Source: an uncultured Muribaculaceae bacterium
GTDB taxonomy: Bacteria > Bacteroidota > Bacteroidia > Bacteroidales > Muribaculaceae
Reading direction: 5' to 3'
Assembly: GCA_910584495.1 (NCBI GenBank)
Contig: CAJUAR010000014.1
Coordinates: 1-46,553 of the forward strand
DNA: 46,553 nt
The translations under genes were made by a program, and so were the position numbers. Below the pieces are notes generated by a model. It was given only the letters and a program-made list of their open reading frames with translations, did no database searches and was not told the origin of the DNA. Positions within the stretch are counted from its first letter, which is position 1. Each line of letters starts with the position of its first letter. Shown here piece by piece: positions 18,520 through 26,681 of the stretch.

Positions 18520-19731
18520 TTAGTTTACATTCACCGGCAGTTCCACCCTGAAGGTTGTGCCTTGGCCGGGTGTTGAGCTTTTGACGTAGATGCGGCCATT
18601 GTGATATTCTTCCACTATGCGCTTGGCCAAAGTTAAGCCAAGCCCCCAGCCGCGTTTTTTGGTGGTGAAACCGGGATTGAACACCGTCTTGAAATTCTTG
18701 CGGCTAATGCCTTTTCCCGTGTCGGCAACCTCGATGAAGGCAGTCAGCGGACCGGCTCCGGCACTCACCGTAATCGCCCCCGAGCCATCCATAGCGTCAA
18801 CGGCGTTTTTAATTAGGTTTTCAATGACCCATTCCAGAAGCGGACGACATGCACATACATGGGGCGTAACACTGACAGGAGCCATTGAGAGAGTGATTTT
18901 TGGCGATATGCGTGTCGACATATACGACACCGAATCGGCCACAAGGTCAACGAGGCTCGTTTCTTCGAGTTTCGGCGCACTGCCTATTTTGGAAAAGCGC
19001 GAAGCTATTGTGCTCAGTCGTCCCACATCCTTGTTCATCTCGGCCACGGTGTCGGCATCCACGCCATAGTCGGGCAACAGCTCCATCCATGCCATGAGCG
19101 ACGAAATGGGAGTTCCCAGCTGATGGGCTGTTTCTTTTGAAAGTCCCACCCACACCTTGTTCTGCTCGGCCTTTTTGGTGCTCAGCACGGCAAAATAGAC
19201 CACCGCGATAAAAGCCAGCATGACAAGAAGCTGGATATATGGAAAAATGCTCATTCGTTTGAGCAAGGTTGAATCTTCGTAGTAGAGGTATTGTTCAACG
19301 CCAGGTGCTATTTCAATGACAATACGGTTGGGCGAATGGCGCAGCTGGGCAAGTTTATTGGCAAGAAACTCAATGTTGCGCGGATGGACAGGCATACCAA
19401 CAGTGGCAGTGTCCGATAGTTCGGGTAGTTCGAAATTGCGCTGCTGCAGTATATTGCCATCGCTGTCGGTGAGGAGAACGGGGATTGTGGTATTGCCGGT
19501 GATGATGCTCAGCAGGAAATCGACATCTACACCCGGGGCTTCGTCAGCCCCCATGCTGACCGACACAATTTCCTTTGTCGCACGTGCCCACAGCTCCATG
19601 CGCTCGCGTTCAACACGCGAGAGGTCGCGGATCAGACCGTCGGAAAAATAAAGAAAAAGAGCCACAACGGCGGCAGACGAAATGAGGAATGCCACCTTGC
19701 CGTAGCGTCGGAGTTCGTAGATGTTGGCCAT
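18520..19731 (-). CDS. Membrane sensor histidine kinase
   Basis: This 403-residue kinase has two transmembrane helices (about 13-30 and 162-181) around a periplasmic sensor of about 130 residues with no recognised ligand motif. The dimerisation helix carries the phospho-acceptor His203 (KETAHQLGTPISSL). The ATPase domain has an N-box (ENLIKNAVDAM), DTGKGI and GWGLGL motifs. It autophosphorylates and passes phosphate to a response regulator. None is encoded nearby, so it is an orphan here. The ATG at 19731 lies just beyond the terminator of the upstream winged-helix gene. Confidence 0.9.
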   Translation of the reverse strand: MANIYELRRYGKVAFLISSAAVVALFLYFSDGLIRDLSRVERERMELWARATKEIVSVSMGADEAPGVDVDFLLSIITGNTTIPVLLTDSDGNILQQRNFELPELSDTATVGMPVHPRNIEFLANKLAQLRHSPNRIVIEIAPGVEQYLYYEDSTLLKRMSIFPYIQLLVMLAFIAVVYFAVLSTKKAEQNKVWVGLSKETAHQLGTPISSLMAWMELLPDYGVDADTVAEMNKDVGRLSTIASRFSKIGSAPKLEETSLVDLVADSVSYMSTRISPKITLSMAPVSVTPHVCACRPLLEWVIENLIKNAVDAMDGSGAITVSAGAGPLTAFIEVADTGKGISRKNFKTVFNPGFTTKKRGWGLGLTLAKRIVEEYHNGRIYVKSSTPGQGTTFRVELPVNVN

Positions 19732-19778
19732 AAGAAAAAAGCAGAGGTCTTCCGCCGGTATGAGCCGTCGGGAAGACC
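19732..19778 (-). terminator. Intrinsic terminator of the winged-helix gene
   Basis: An 8-bp stem GGTCTTCC/GGAAGACC (19746-19753 with 19771-19778) is followed on the minus strand by TCTGC and a run of six T. It begins 24 bp after the stop of the winged-helix gene and ends at the histidine kinase start codon. Confidence 0.75.
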
Positions 19779-19801
19779 CCTGGGTTAGTATGGATATTTG
19801 C

Positions 19802-20011
19802 TTAGCAAAGGGTGATGAGGAGTTCTTTTTCGTCTTTGGGGTCGGTGTCGATATTTACCTTGCCTTCGCGAGCAAGCCAGCCCAGTGCTGCAAAAATTTC
19901 TTCTTTTTTCAGTTTTGTGATTTTTTTGAGTTGCTTGATGCCCAGTGCGTCGGCTCCGTTAAGGGCTTCCCACACTGTTCCGGCATATGTGCCAATAGTT
20001 TCTGCGTTCAT
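19802..20011 (-). CDS. Winged-helix protein (DUF2582-type)
   Basis: This is a 69-residue basic winged helix-turn-helix protein. It has helix 1 (TYAGTVWEALN), helix 2 (GIKQLKKITKL), recognition helix (KKEEIFAALGWLAREG) and a beta wing (KVNIDTDPKDEKELLITL). It matches the small DUF2582 family found across Bacteroidales. These are assumed to bind nucleic acid, but no function is established that I know of. Neighbours do not add a clue beyond the divergent sufT promoter region. Confidence 0.8.
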   Translation of the reverse strand: MNAETIGTYAGTVWEALNGADALGIKQLKKITKLKKEEIFAALGWLAREGKVNIDTDPKDEKELLITLC

Positions 20012-20241
20012 AATTAGATAGTTAATAAAATGTTAGACAATATTTCAATTGTGTATACTTGAATGTATTTGGAATACGACAGTACAAAATTAACACTTTT
20101 TGCGCAATATTCCAACTATCTATGCAACAAATATTGGAACTATAATGTTTTAAGTGCCAAAATTGAAGAACTTTTCGTAACTTTGCCACCACAAACCGAG
20201 CCTCGGACGGAACCTTTATTCCGGGGCATAAAAATCAAACA
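20012..20241. promoter_or_regulatory. Divergent intergenic region, winged-helix gene / sufT
   Basis: This is 230 bp of AT-rich DNA with no gene. A -7 element TAACTTTG at 20178-20185 faces sufT, 56 bp before its ATG; no good TTTG lies at the expected distance. Three TTGGAA/TTCCAA hexamers occur at 20069-20074, 20110-20115 and 20134-20139, the last two as an inverted pair. Confidence 0.45.
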
Positions 20242-20562
20242 ATGACACCCGACGAACGACTAAAGATAGAAGAACAAGCCGTGGAGATGCTACGCACAGT
20301 CTACGACCCCGAAATACCCGTTGATATTTACAGCCTCGGTCTTGTTTACAAAATCGACCTTGACGATGACGGCACTCTAAACGTCGACATGACGCTGACT
20401 GCGCCAAACTGCCCAATGGCCGACTTTATTTTTGAAGATGTGCGAACCAAGCTGGAAAGCGTCGACGGTGTGACGGCAGTGAATGTGAACATTGTCTACG
20501 AACCCGAATGGACGCAGGACATGATGAGCGAAGAGGCTAAACTGGAACTGGGTCTGCTATGA
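20242..20562 (+). CDS. sufT: SufT/MIP18-family (DUF59) iron-sulfur cluster assembly protein
   Basis: This 106-residue protein has the hallmark DPEIPVDIYSLGLVYKIDL and a conserved Cys57 in TAPNCPMA, and ends with the EPEWTQDMMSEEAKLELG tail typical of bacterial SufT. Family members help mature or deliver Fe-S clusters in the cytoplasm. It overlaps the downstream lpxH-like gene by 4 bp (ATGA), so translation is coupled. Confidence 0.9.
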   Translation: MTPDERLKIEEQAVEMLRTVYDPEIPVDIYSLGLVYKIDLDDDGTLNVDMTLTAPNCPMADFIFEDVRTKLESVDGVTAVNVNIVYEPEWTQDMMSEEAKLELGLL

Positions 20563-21317
20563 GCCAGGCGGCAAAGAAGACATTTTTTCTCAGCGACCTT
20601 CACCTTGGGGCCCGCTATATAGGCGACAGCCACGCACACCAACGTCGCGTGGTCAGTTTTCTGCAGAGCATCGAGAACGATGCCAAAGCCGTATATTTCC
20701 TGGGCGACGTGTTGGACTACTGGTTTGAATACCGCACAACGGTGCCTCGCGGATACACCCGTTTTTTCGGACAATTATCCCGAATGGCCGACATGGGCAT
20801 CAGAATTGTGTGGTTCACAGGCAACCACGACATCTGGCTCTTCGACTATCTGCGCAATGAAATAGGCATGGAAGTGGTCGACTGCAAAGGGGCCAGCATC
20901 GAACGGAACATCGACGGCACTCTTTTCTTCCTTGGTCACGGCGATAACATGGGCCGTCAGCCGGCGAGCTACCGCATGCTCCGCGCCTTGTTCCACAACC
21001 GACTGGCGCAGCGGATCTATGCCTTTGTGCCACCGGCCTGGACCATTCCTTTTGCCCACGGTTGGAGCTCGCACAGCCGAAAAGCAGCGGAATACCAAGC
21101 CGACTTCACCCCCGATGCACGCACAAACCTTTTTGCCGCGGCACGGCAGATGAGTGCCGACAATCCGGAGCTGCGCTATATCGTTGTCGGACACTATCAC
21201 GTCGCCCTCTCCGAGGATGTAGGGCCGCATTGCCGATTAATTATCCTTGGCAATTGGATTAACCTCTCGACCTATGCCGTGTTCGACGGCACAACATTGC
21301 AACTCAAAGAATACTAA
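20559..21317 (+). CDS. lpxH: LpxH-like UDP-2,3-diacylglucosamine diphosphatase
   Basis: This 252-residue calcineurin-like metallophosphoesterase has all metal-binding motifs in order: SDLHLG (12-17), GDVLDYW, GNHD, GHGD and GHYH. In lipid A synthesis LpxH cleaves UDP-2,3-diacylglucosamine to lipid X on the cytoplasmic face. The Bacteroidetes proteins of this length are usually annotated LpxH or a close homologue (LpxH2), so the exact assignment is by family. It begins inside the sufT stop codon. Confidence 0.85.
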   Translation: MSQAAKKTFFLSDLHLGARYIGDSHAHQRRVVSFLQSIENDAKAVYFLGDVLDYWFEYRTTVPRGYTRFFGQLSRMADMGIRIVWFTGNHDIWLFDYLRNEIGMEVVDCKGASIERNIDGTLFFLGHGDNMGRQPASYRMLRALFHNRLAQRIYAFVPPAWTIPFAHGWSSHSRKAAEYQADFTPDARTNLFAAARQMSADNPELRYIVVGHYHVALSEDVGPHCRLIILGNWINLSTYAVFDGTTLQLKEY

Positions 21318-21370
21318 GACCAGAATGCTCCCGGAACATTCGTAGCGTTTACATTTTTTTAGAAAAAAAA

Positions 21371-21401
21371 CTTGCAATTATAGTTTTTTTACCTATCTTT
21401 G
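21371..21401 (+). promoter_or_regulatory. Promoter of the serpin gene
   Basis: CTTG at 21371-21374, a 19-bp spacer and TATCTTTG at 21394-21401 fit the Bacteroides promoter form with one mismatch. They leave a 5' leader of roughly 85 nt before the ATG at 21493. Confidence 0.6.
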
Positions 21402-21492
21402 CAGCATCAGCCAATAAAACGATATGCAATGAGGAAATAACTCTATTTCAGTTCCGAAGTTTTTTATTATACTGTCAAATAATTTTTCCACC

Positions 21493-22791
21493 ATGAAAAC
21501 TTTTATTAAAAACTCATCAATATTGCTGTCGGCGGTGCTAATGGCAGCATGCTCCGACTCGGAGGAAGTGCCGGCTGTGGAGCAGACAGAGACTTTTCCG
21601 GTGTACACTCAGGCATATGTCGAGCCACAAGTAGAGACATTCCATTTCACGGCAAAAGAGCATGATATGTACAAAAATATGAACAAGGCCGGGATGGCAA
21701 TGTTCAAATCGATGTGTGCCGCCAATCCGAGCACAGAAAATATGCTCATGTCGCCTTTCGGAGCGAGCGTGGCATTGTCGATGCTCGCCAACAATCTCAC
21801 CGTAGAGGGGCAGGAAGCAGTATTGAAGGCCTTTGGTGCAGACAATATAGATGAACTCAACACGATGTTCAAAAAACTGATGCGCGACCAGCCCTACGAA
21901 GTTTACTATGATGAAGAGAAGAGAAGCGCTGAATATCAGGTTGCCAATGCTTTGTGGTACAGCGAGAAGCGCACGCTCAACGAACGTTTCTCAAAAGTAC
22001 TGCCCGACTATTATACAGCTTCAATATTCAAGGCTGATTTTTCTCAGAGTTCGCAAGTTGTCAACGATATCAACAGTTGGACATCGGACAAAACCAAGGG
22101 TTTGATACCCCATTTCCTCAGCGAACTCGACAAGATGACAGAGGCAGTGTTGGTGAATACACTCTATTATTCCGCTTTTTGGGACTGTCCATTTGAAGAG
22201 ACCTACAAAACAGCGTTCAAGGGCGTTGACGGCAATTCTGAAATTGACATGATGAAATGCGAAATATATCCCGATGGCACTTATGCACAAAATGACGATG
22301 CTGAGATTGTTACGAAGGACATGTATCCCTTCGTTTTTGCCATTGTGCTTCCCAAAGAAGGTGTAACTGTCGACCAACTGATTGCCGAGTGCGATTTTTC
22401 CTCACTGTTGGACCTCCCGTGCGAAGAGAGGACAAAAATAGAATTGGAATTTCCCAAATTTGAATATGCCAACCCTGAGCTCCTTGATTGCAAACAGATC
22501 CTGTCTGATATGGGCATACATAGTTTATCGTGCAAAATCTTTGACGATGGCGCACCGTGGGCTTGCTCTTTGAAACAGAAGTCGAAAATAACAGTAGATG
22601 AAACTCATGTGGCCGGAGCTTCTGCAACAGCTGCATTAATGACTGGTGGCGGTCCTGCAAAACCATTGAAAACCGTCAAGGTGAAGGTTGACCGTCCGTT
22701 CATCTTTTTTGTGTGCACCAAGATGAACGGCAAAGACGGCTTAACACGTCCCGGTGAAATTGTCCAAGCCGGCAAAATAGTAAAGCTCTGA
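21493..22791 (+). CDS. Serpin (serine/cysteine protease inhibitor) lipoprotein
   Basis: This 432-residue serpin has a lipobox (VLMAAC, Cys20) and an extra acidic linker before the serpin fold. Fold motifs include MSPFGASVALSMLANN, ALWYSEK, INSWTSDKTKGLIPHFL, LVNTLYYSAFW, the hinge/reactive loop (about 369-399) and DRPFIFFV. Serpins trap proteases by loop insertion. The hinge is rich in small residues (AGASATAA), as in inhibitors, but P14 appears to be Val rather than Thr/Ser. The loop is about five residues longer than in alpha-1-antitrypsin by my count. It resembles miropin of Tannerella, a surface serpin thought to protect against host or sibling proteases. It is a single-gene transcript with its own promoter and terminator. 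Confidence 0.92.
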   Translation: MKTFIKNSSILLSAVLMAACSDSEEVPAVEQTETFPVYTQAYVEPQVETFHFTAKEHDMYKNMNKAGMAMFKSMCAANPSTENMLMSPFGASVALSMLANNLTVEGQEAVLKAFGADNIDELNTMFKKLMRDQPYEVYYDEEKRSAEYQVANALWYSEKRTLNERFSKVLPDYYTASIFKADFSQSSQVVNDINSWTSDKTKGLIPHFLSELDKMTEAVLVNTLYYSAFWDCPFEETYKTAFKGVDGNSEIDMMKCEIYPDGTYAQNDDAEIVTKDMYPFVFAIVLPKEGVTVDQLIAECDFSSLLDLPCEERTKIELEFPKFEYANPELLDCKQILSDMGIHSLSCKIFDDGAPWACSLKQKSKITVDETHVAGASATAALMTGGGPAKPLKTVKVKVDRPFIFFVCTKMNGKDGLTRPGEIVQAGKIVKL

Positions 22792-22811
22792 ATACCTTTG
22801 TTTGAATAACT

Positions 22812-22850
22812 AATGCCACGCTTCCGATGGGAACGTGGCATTCTGTTTTT
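22812..22850 (+). terminator. Intrinsic terminator of the serpin gene
   Basis: A perfect 9-bp stem AATGCCACG/CGTGGCATT (22812-22820 with 22834-22842) is followed by CTGTTTTT, 20 bp after the serpin stop. It also separates the serpin from the convergent lipoprotein gene. Confidence 0.85.
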
Positions 22851-22863
22851 ATCGAATGATGGT

Positions 22864-23733
22864 TTAGTCGATTTTGATGACGAGGAAGTTGGAAATGCTC
22901 CAGAAGGCTGCGGGGTTGGTGATGTGGAGCACCTTGTGTCCGCCTTCTTCGGTGATTGTATAGGAGCTTGCCGGCTGTTTGGTGAGCACCTCGGCCTTGT
23001 TGGAGTTGAGGTTGATGGTGGTGAGGGTTCGTTTGTCGGCCTTAGTGAAGAAGCTGCGGTCGAAATCTCCTTCCATCAGCTTGGTTTTGCGCAGGAAGCC
23101 GCCGCCTTCGATAATGCGATTCTGTTTCAGCTCATCTTTGTTGCCAATGGCAAAGTAGCAGGTGTTAAGCTCGTTGACAAGCTGCGTGTTGCGCTGGTCG
23201 GTGCTGTCGCGCTGGGCAGTAACGGTGTTGACAGTGGTGCTGAGCGAATCGACGCGCTGATCGAGGGCGCCAATGGTCGTCTTGGCCTCGTCGAGGTTGG
23301 CGCGGAGGCCGGCAATTTCCTGCGTCTGGGTTTCGATCTGCTGACGGAGAGTGGCAACAGTTTCCTGAAGCTTGCTGTTGCTGATGCTGCTGGCTTTAAG
23401 CTTCTTTTCAAGTTCGGCCAGACGCAGACGGCGCTGTTCGAGGGTTTGCTGGATTGCGGCAATGTCGGCACGAATCTGGTCGCGTTGTCCGGGTGTTTCG
23501 GCTGTGCATCCCACAGTGAGAATATTTTCGAGTTGGCGAATCTGGCCCATCCCGGCAGAAATTTCGTTGACGAGGCTCAGAAGGGAATCACGGTCAGCTA
23601 CAGCACCCACAAGTTCCTCGCGCGATGCATCGGCCAGTGCCTGGGCCTGACGCAGCTGTTCCTCCTGCTGTTTGTTTTGGCATGAAGTGGCCATCAGAGA
23701 CGCGGCCAAGCAAATAAATGCAAATTTTTTCAT
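22864..23733 (-). CDS. Coiled-coil lipoprotein, Cbp1-type (collagen-binding adhesin family)
   Basis: This 289-residue lipoprotein (lipobox MATSC, Cys18) has long coiled coils (about 22-60 and 88-195, heptads rich in Gln, Leu and Ala) and a C-terminal globular part. Phrases there (FLRKTKLMEGDF, FTKADKRTLTTI, PAAFWSISNFLVIKID) resemble the Bacteroides Cbp1 family, one member of which has been reported to bind collagen. Outer-membrane placement and adhesion are inferences. It starts 36 bp after rsmI and may be the last gene of the HU-dacB-rsmI operon. Confidence 0.7.
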   Translation of the reverse strand: MKKFAFICLAASLMATSCQNKQQEEQLRQAQALADASREELVGAVADRDSLLSLVNEISAGMGQIRQLENILTVGCTAETPGQRDQIRADIAAIQQTLEQRRLRLAELEKKLKASSISNSKLQETVATLRQQIETQTQEIAGLRANLDEAKTTIGALDQRVDSLSTTVNTVTAQRDSTDQRNTQLVNELNTCYFAIGNKDELKQNRIIEGGGFLRKTKLMEGDFDRSFFTKADKRTLTTINLNSNKAEVLTKQPASSYTITEEGGHKVLHITNPAAFWSISNFLVIKID

Positions 23734-23769
23734 ATCCTGTTAGAATTAGTTGAACTTTCGATACTTATG

Positions 23770-24492
23770 TCAGTCATTCTTGAATTTGTTACGGTGCTCG
23801 CGAGGAGCGGCAGGCCGTTCCTGCGGTGCAACAATAATAACAATTTCACCACGAGCTTGGTTCTGAGCGAAGTACTCGGCAAGCTCGGCAAGGGTGCCAC
23901 GGTGTGTAGTATCGTAGATTTTTGAAATCTCGCGACACACAGCTGCCGGGCAGTCGTTGCCGCACACGGCAGCAAGGTCGGCAAGAGTGCGGGCCACACG
24001 CAGAGGAGATTCGTACACCACAAAAGTAGAGCCCAGAGCAGCAAGGAATTCAAGACGAGTCACCCGGCCTTTTTTAGGCGGCAGGAAACCTTCAAAAAAG
24101 AAACGGTCGCAGGGAAGACCCGAGTTTACCAAAGCCGGCACAAAAGCCGTGGCTCCGGGGAGGGTCTGCACTGTGAGGCCACGTCGGCGACACTCTCGCG
24201 AGAGCATAAAGCCGGGGTCGGAAATCCCGGGAGTGCCGGCATCGGAGACGAGGGCTATATTCTCACCGGCCTCGATGCGGTCGAGCAGGGGTGCCAGGTC
24301 GCGATGTTCGTTATATTTGTGATGGCTTGCCATTGGCGTGGCAATGCCGAAGTGATTCATCAGCTTAGCCGATGTGCGTGTGTCCTCGGCAAGGATGAGC
24401 GAAACATTTTTGAGAACCTCAACGGCACGAGAGGTCATGTCGCCGAGATTGCCGACAGGCGTGGGTACTATGAAAAGACAACCGGCACTCAT
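23770..24492 (-). CDS. rsmI: 16S rRNA (cytidine-1402-2'-O)-methyltransferase
   Basis: RsmI methylates the ribose of C1402 in the decoding centre of 16S rRNA with S-adenosylmethionine. The 240-residue protein has the family motifs LFIVPTPVGNLGDMT, LAEDTRTSAKLMNHFGI, LVSDAGTPGISDPG, LPGATAFVPALVNSGL and FFFEGFLP. The ATG at 24492 gives an ATGA overlap with the preceding gene and a normal N-terminus; an earlier in-frame ATG would add an unrelated 21-residue leader. Confidence 0.95.
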   Translation of the reverse strand: MSAGCLFIVPTPVGNLGDMTSRAVEVLKNVSLILAEDTRTSAKLMNHFGIATPMASHHKYNEHRDLAPLLDRIEAGENIALVSDAGTPGISDPGFMLSRECRRRGLTVQTLPGATAFVPALVNSGLPCDRFFFEGFLPPKKGRVTRLEFLAALGSTFVVYESPLRVARTLADLAAVCGNDCPAAVCREISKIYDTTHRGTLAELAEYFAQNQARGEIVIIVAPQERPAAPREHRNKFKND

Positions 24493-24995
24493 CGCGGCAT
24501 GTTTTGTGCCAGAATGGCCATGAAATCGGACACAGAAGCATTGTTTGCATCCCACATCATATCATTATAAAGATAGTCGGCAGCTTCGGCATAACTATCC
24601 ATACCGGAAAGGATGGTGAGAGTATCGGAAAAATCGGAATCATTACCCTCGAAAAGTTCACGGCGGAAGCGGAAGCGGTCGTTGAGAGTGAAAGCTTTCA
24701 AAAGCTTGACATTCTGCTCACGAGGCTCTGCGTTGACGGGCGCGAAAGAATCCGTCTCGTCCGACAAGTCTGTCTCGTCCGTCTCGTCAGACACTTCTGA
24801 CACATCTGGCACTTCAGACACGGCAGATACGGCAGAGGCTTCTGACGCACCCAATAATTGCTCCATCAAGGCAGCATAGCTGTCAAAAGCTTGTCGCAGC
24901 ATATTCTGCGCTTCGGCGTTCGGACGGCCACGGAGCACACGAAGAAGTCCTTCAATCTCTATGTTTTTTTCTATCAGTTGGTCAATGTTATTCAT
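24489..24995 (-). CDS. Conserved hypothetical protein with an acidic Ser/Asp/Glu/Thr linker
   Basis: This 168-residue soluble protein has no domain I can name. The N-terminal 45 residues are helical (IDQLIEKNIEIEGLLRVLRG). Residues about 50-85 are a low-complexity acidic linker (repeats of VSDETDETDLSDETD type). The C-terminal half (LNDRFRFRRELFEGN, FSDTLTILSGMDSYAEAADYLYNDMMWDANN, VSDFMAILAQN) resembles a family recurrent in Bacteroidales beside rsmI and dacB. Start ATG 24995 and stop both form 4-bp ATGA overlaps, so it is embedded in the operon. Function is unknown. Confidence 0.75.
   Translation of the reverse strand: MNNIDQLIEKNIEIEGLLRVLRGRPNAEAQNMLRQAFDSYAALMEQLLGASEASAVSAVSEVPDVSEVSDETDETDLSDETDSFAPVNAEPREQNVKLLKAFTLNDRFRFRRELFEGNDSDFSDTLTILSGMDSYAEAADYLYNDMMWDANNASVSDFMAILAQNMPR
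24751..24846. repeat. Degenerate short repeats encoding an acidic linker
   Basis: Imperfect tandem units built on GTCTCGTCCGACA and TCTGACACA-like words run for about 96 bp inside the hypothetical gene. They encode the Ser/Asp/Glu/Thr linker. The unit lengths keep the reading frame. Confidence 0.6.
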
Positions 24996-26332
24996 TGGAA
25001 AGTACGAGTTAAGAGGTCTTCGCACGCTTTGCGCACTTGGGCACGCGGGCAGAAGAAGCCGTTTACCATAATGACAATCACATGAGTAGGCTTGCCCTTT
25101 TCCGAGAGTTTATAGCCGGCATAGCATTGCACCGAGCTGACACTGCCGGTCTTCATGGCAATCAAACCCTTGAGCGATTTGTTCTTGGCAAGGAAGCCGC
25201 GCATCGTTCCCTCTTTGCCGGCACGAGGGAAGAACGAAGTGTAGGTCTCGGCGTTTTTGGACTTGGTCATCCATTCGAGCACATCAGCAATAAACAATGG
25301 CGACAGACGGTTGGCACGGGTCAGACCGCTGCCATCGTTGATAATTGTGTGGCGGGCACTTATACCGCGGGCGTTCCACATTTCCTTTTCGACGGTGATA
25401 GCCTTTTTGCGCGATGACCCCGGAGCAAGAGTGCGCAACATTCCCTCGGCAAAAAGATTGTCGGAACGCACCATGAGGCTCTTCATAATTTCGCCAAAAG
25501 GCGCAGAGCGATGAACGTATATCACACGGCTGTCGTCGGCGTCTACAGCTTCGCCTGTCATATATATACCCTTGTCATCAAGTTTGTTGCGGAGTTCTTC
25601 TTTAAAAACCTCGGCAGGATCGGGAACTGTGGTGTCGAGTTTGGTGTCGGGTTTGGGCTGCCCTTTGCAGTAAACCATCAGACGGTCGCTCATCATGCCT
25701 CGCACAAGGTCGTTGCTGTCGCTGACCACCGTGCACACTTCCAGTCCGGGCACATGAGGCGAGGTAGTTCCTGTTGCCGGTGTGAGAGTGGTGGTGTTGT
25801 CACGCCAGTTCATCCCGAAAAGTCCGGCACCATAAGGCCACGCTATATCCTCACATTCCCATTGCAGAATAGGCCCTGCATCTTTAAGGCTCTGACGCAC
25901 AACAATGTCGCCGTCAATATCTTTAATTCCGAGACGAGCAAGAGCAGTGGCTATAGAATCGCAGAAGCCTTGGCGCGATTTGAAATTAGAACTTTCCACC
26001 GTAGGGTCGGAACAAGCATCGACCACGATGTTGCCGTGCCAGCCGCCGTCGCCGGCACTACCTGTGAGACGCACAATAGTTGTGAAACAGGTGTCAGCGC
26101 CATATTTGCTCAGCACCGAGGCCGTTGTAATGGATTTCAGCACCGAGGCCGGAGTGAGCGCCATACCGGCATTGTGCGACAACACAACCTTGCCCGTAGA
26201 CAGATTTTTGATATATATGCCCACCGAAGTGGCATCCTCGCCGTCAATGCCCAGAACGCCCTTGGCTGCGGCAGAAAATGAAATGGCAGCGGCAGCGGCA
26301 GCCACAGCTATGATTTTAAGGAAATTCGTCAT
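24992..26332 (-). CDS. dacB: D-alanyl-D-alanine carboxypeptidase/endopeptidase (PBP4, family S13)
   Basis: This 446-residue periplasmic penicillin-binding protein has a signal peptide (cleavage near AAA-KG) and the three catalytic motifs: SxxK at Ser63-Lys66, SDN at 290-292 and KTG at 394-396. The large insert between SxxK and SDN is typical of S13 enzymes. It trims the D-Ala-D-Ala ends or opens cross-links of peptidoglycan. It overlaps the HU gene upstream and the hypothetical gene downstream by 4 bp each. Confidence 0.93.
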   Translation of the reverse strand: MTNFLKIIAVAAAAAAISFSAAAKGVLGIDGEDATSVGIYIKNLSTGKVVLSHNAGMALTPASVLKSITTASVLSKYGADTCFTTIVRLTGSAGDGGWHGNIVVDACSDPTVESSNFKSRQGFCDSIATALARLGIKDIDGDIVVRQSLKDAGPILQWECEDIAWPYGAGLFGMNWRDNTTTLTPATGTTSPHVPGLEVCTVVSDSNDLVRGMMSDRLMVYCKGQPKPDTKLDTTVPDPAEVFKEELRNKLDDKGIYMTGEAVDADDSRVIYVHRSAPFGEIMKSLMVRSDNLFAEGMLRTLAPGSSRKKAITVEKEMWNARGISARHTIINDGSGLTRANRLSPLFIADVLEWMTKSKNAETYTSFFPRAGKEGTMRGFLAKNKSLKGLIAMKTGSVSSVQCYAGYKLSEKGKPTHVIVIMVNGFFCPRAQVRKACEDLLTRTFQ

Positions 26333-26619
26333 ATTATTTCGTCAGGACCTTTGAGCTTTTTCAGAAGCATGGCCCCGGGATGGAATTCAATGTTGATTTC
26401 GGGAGGCAAAAGCATGCGTTTGCCGGTGGAGAGATCTTGTCGCACCTCTTCGTTGTGCTTGACTGCGACAAAGGTGCCGAAAGTAGGCACGGCAATGCTG
26501 TCGAGCTCGGAACACGTCTGCCTGATAACAACCGAAAGGCCTTCGGTCATGGCATCGATGTCGGCTGCACTGCGGCCTGTAGTTTCGGAGAGATGTTTTC
26601 TGAATTGTTTATAATCCAT
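26329..26619 (-). CDS. HU/IHF-family DNA-binding protein
   Basis: This 96-residue protein has the HU fold: two N-terminal helices (MDYKQFRKHLSETTGRS, IDAMTEGLSVVIRQTCSE), the VPTFGTFVAVK strand turn, and an arm region (LSTGKRMLLPPEINIEFHPG). The C-terminus KLKG replaces the usual helix 3. It is a divergent HU of the type found as extra copies in Bacteroidales, and probably bends DNA. I chose ATG 26619 because upstream in-frame codons run through the proS terminator hairpin. It heads the operon with dacB. Confidence 0.85.
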   Translation of the reverse strand: MDYKQFRKHLSETTGRSAADIDAMTEGLSVVIRQTCSELDSIAVPTFGTFVAVKHNEEVRQDLSTGKRMLLPPEINIEFHPGAMLLKKLKGPDEII

Positions 26620-26638
26620 TGGGTTGTAGGAAATACAC

Positions 26639-26674
26639 GCGCGGCCGGACGTGGCAACAACAGTCCGGCCGCGC
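26639..26674 (-). terminator. GC-rich hairpin after proS
   Basis: A perfect 12-bp stem GCGCGGCCGGAC/GTCCGGCCGCGC (26639-26650 with 26663-26674) has a 12-nt loop. It lies 7 bp past the proS stop on the minus strand. The following T tract is weak (TGTATTTCC), so it may terminate partially before the HU operon. Confidence 0.75.
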
Positions 26675-26681
26675 TGTTTAA

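Noticed and set aside
22813..23685. Long plus-strand open frame opposite the coiled-coil lipoprotein gene
   Set aside because: It is the antisense of a repetitive coiled-coil gene with a clear lipobox; its translation shows no family motifs.
24751..24846. Short tandem repeats considered as a CRISPR array
   Set aside because: The units are degenerate, lack unique spacers of constant length and lie in frame within a gene.
25511..26281. Plus-strand open frame opposite dacB
   Set aside because: All PBP4 motifs are on the minus strand, so this is a shadow.
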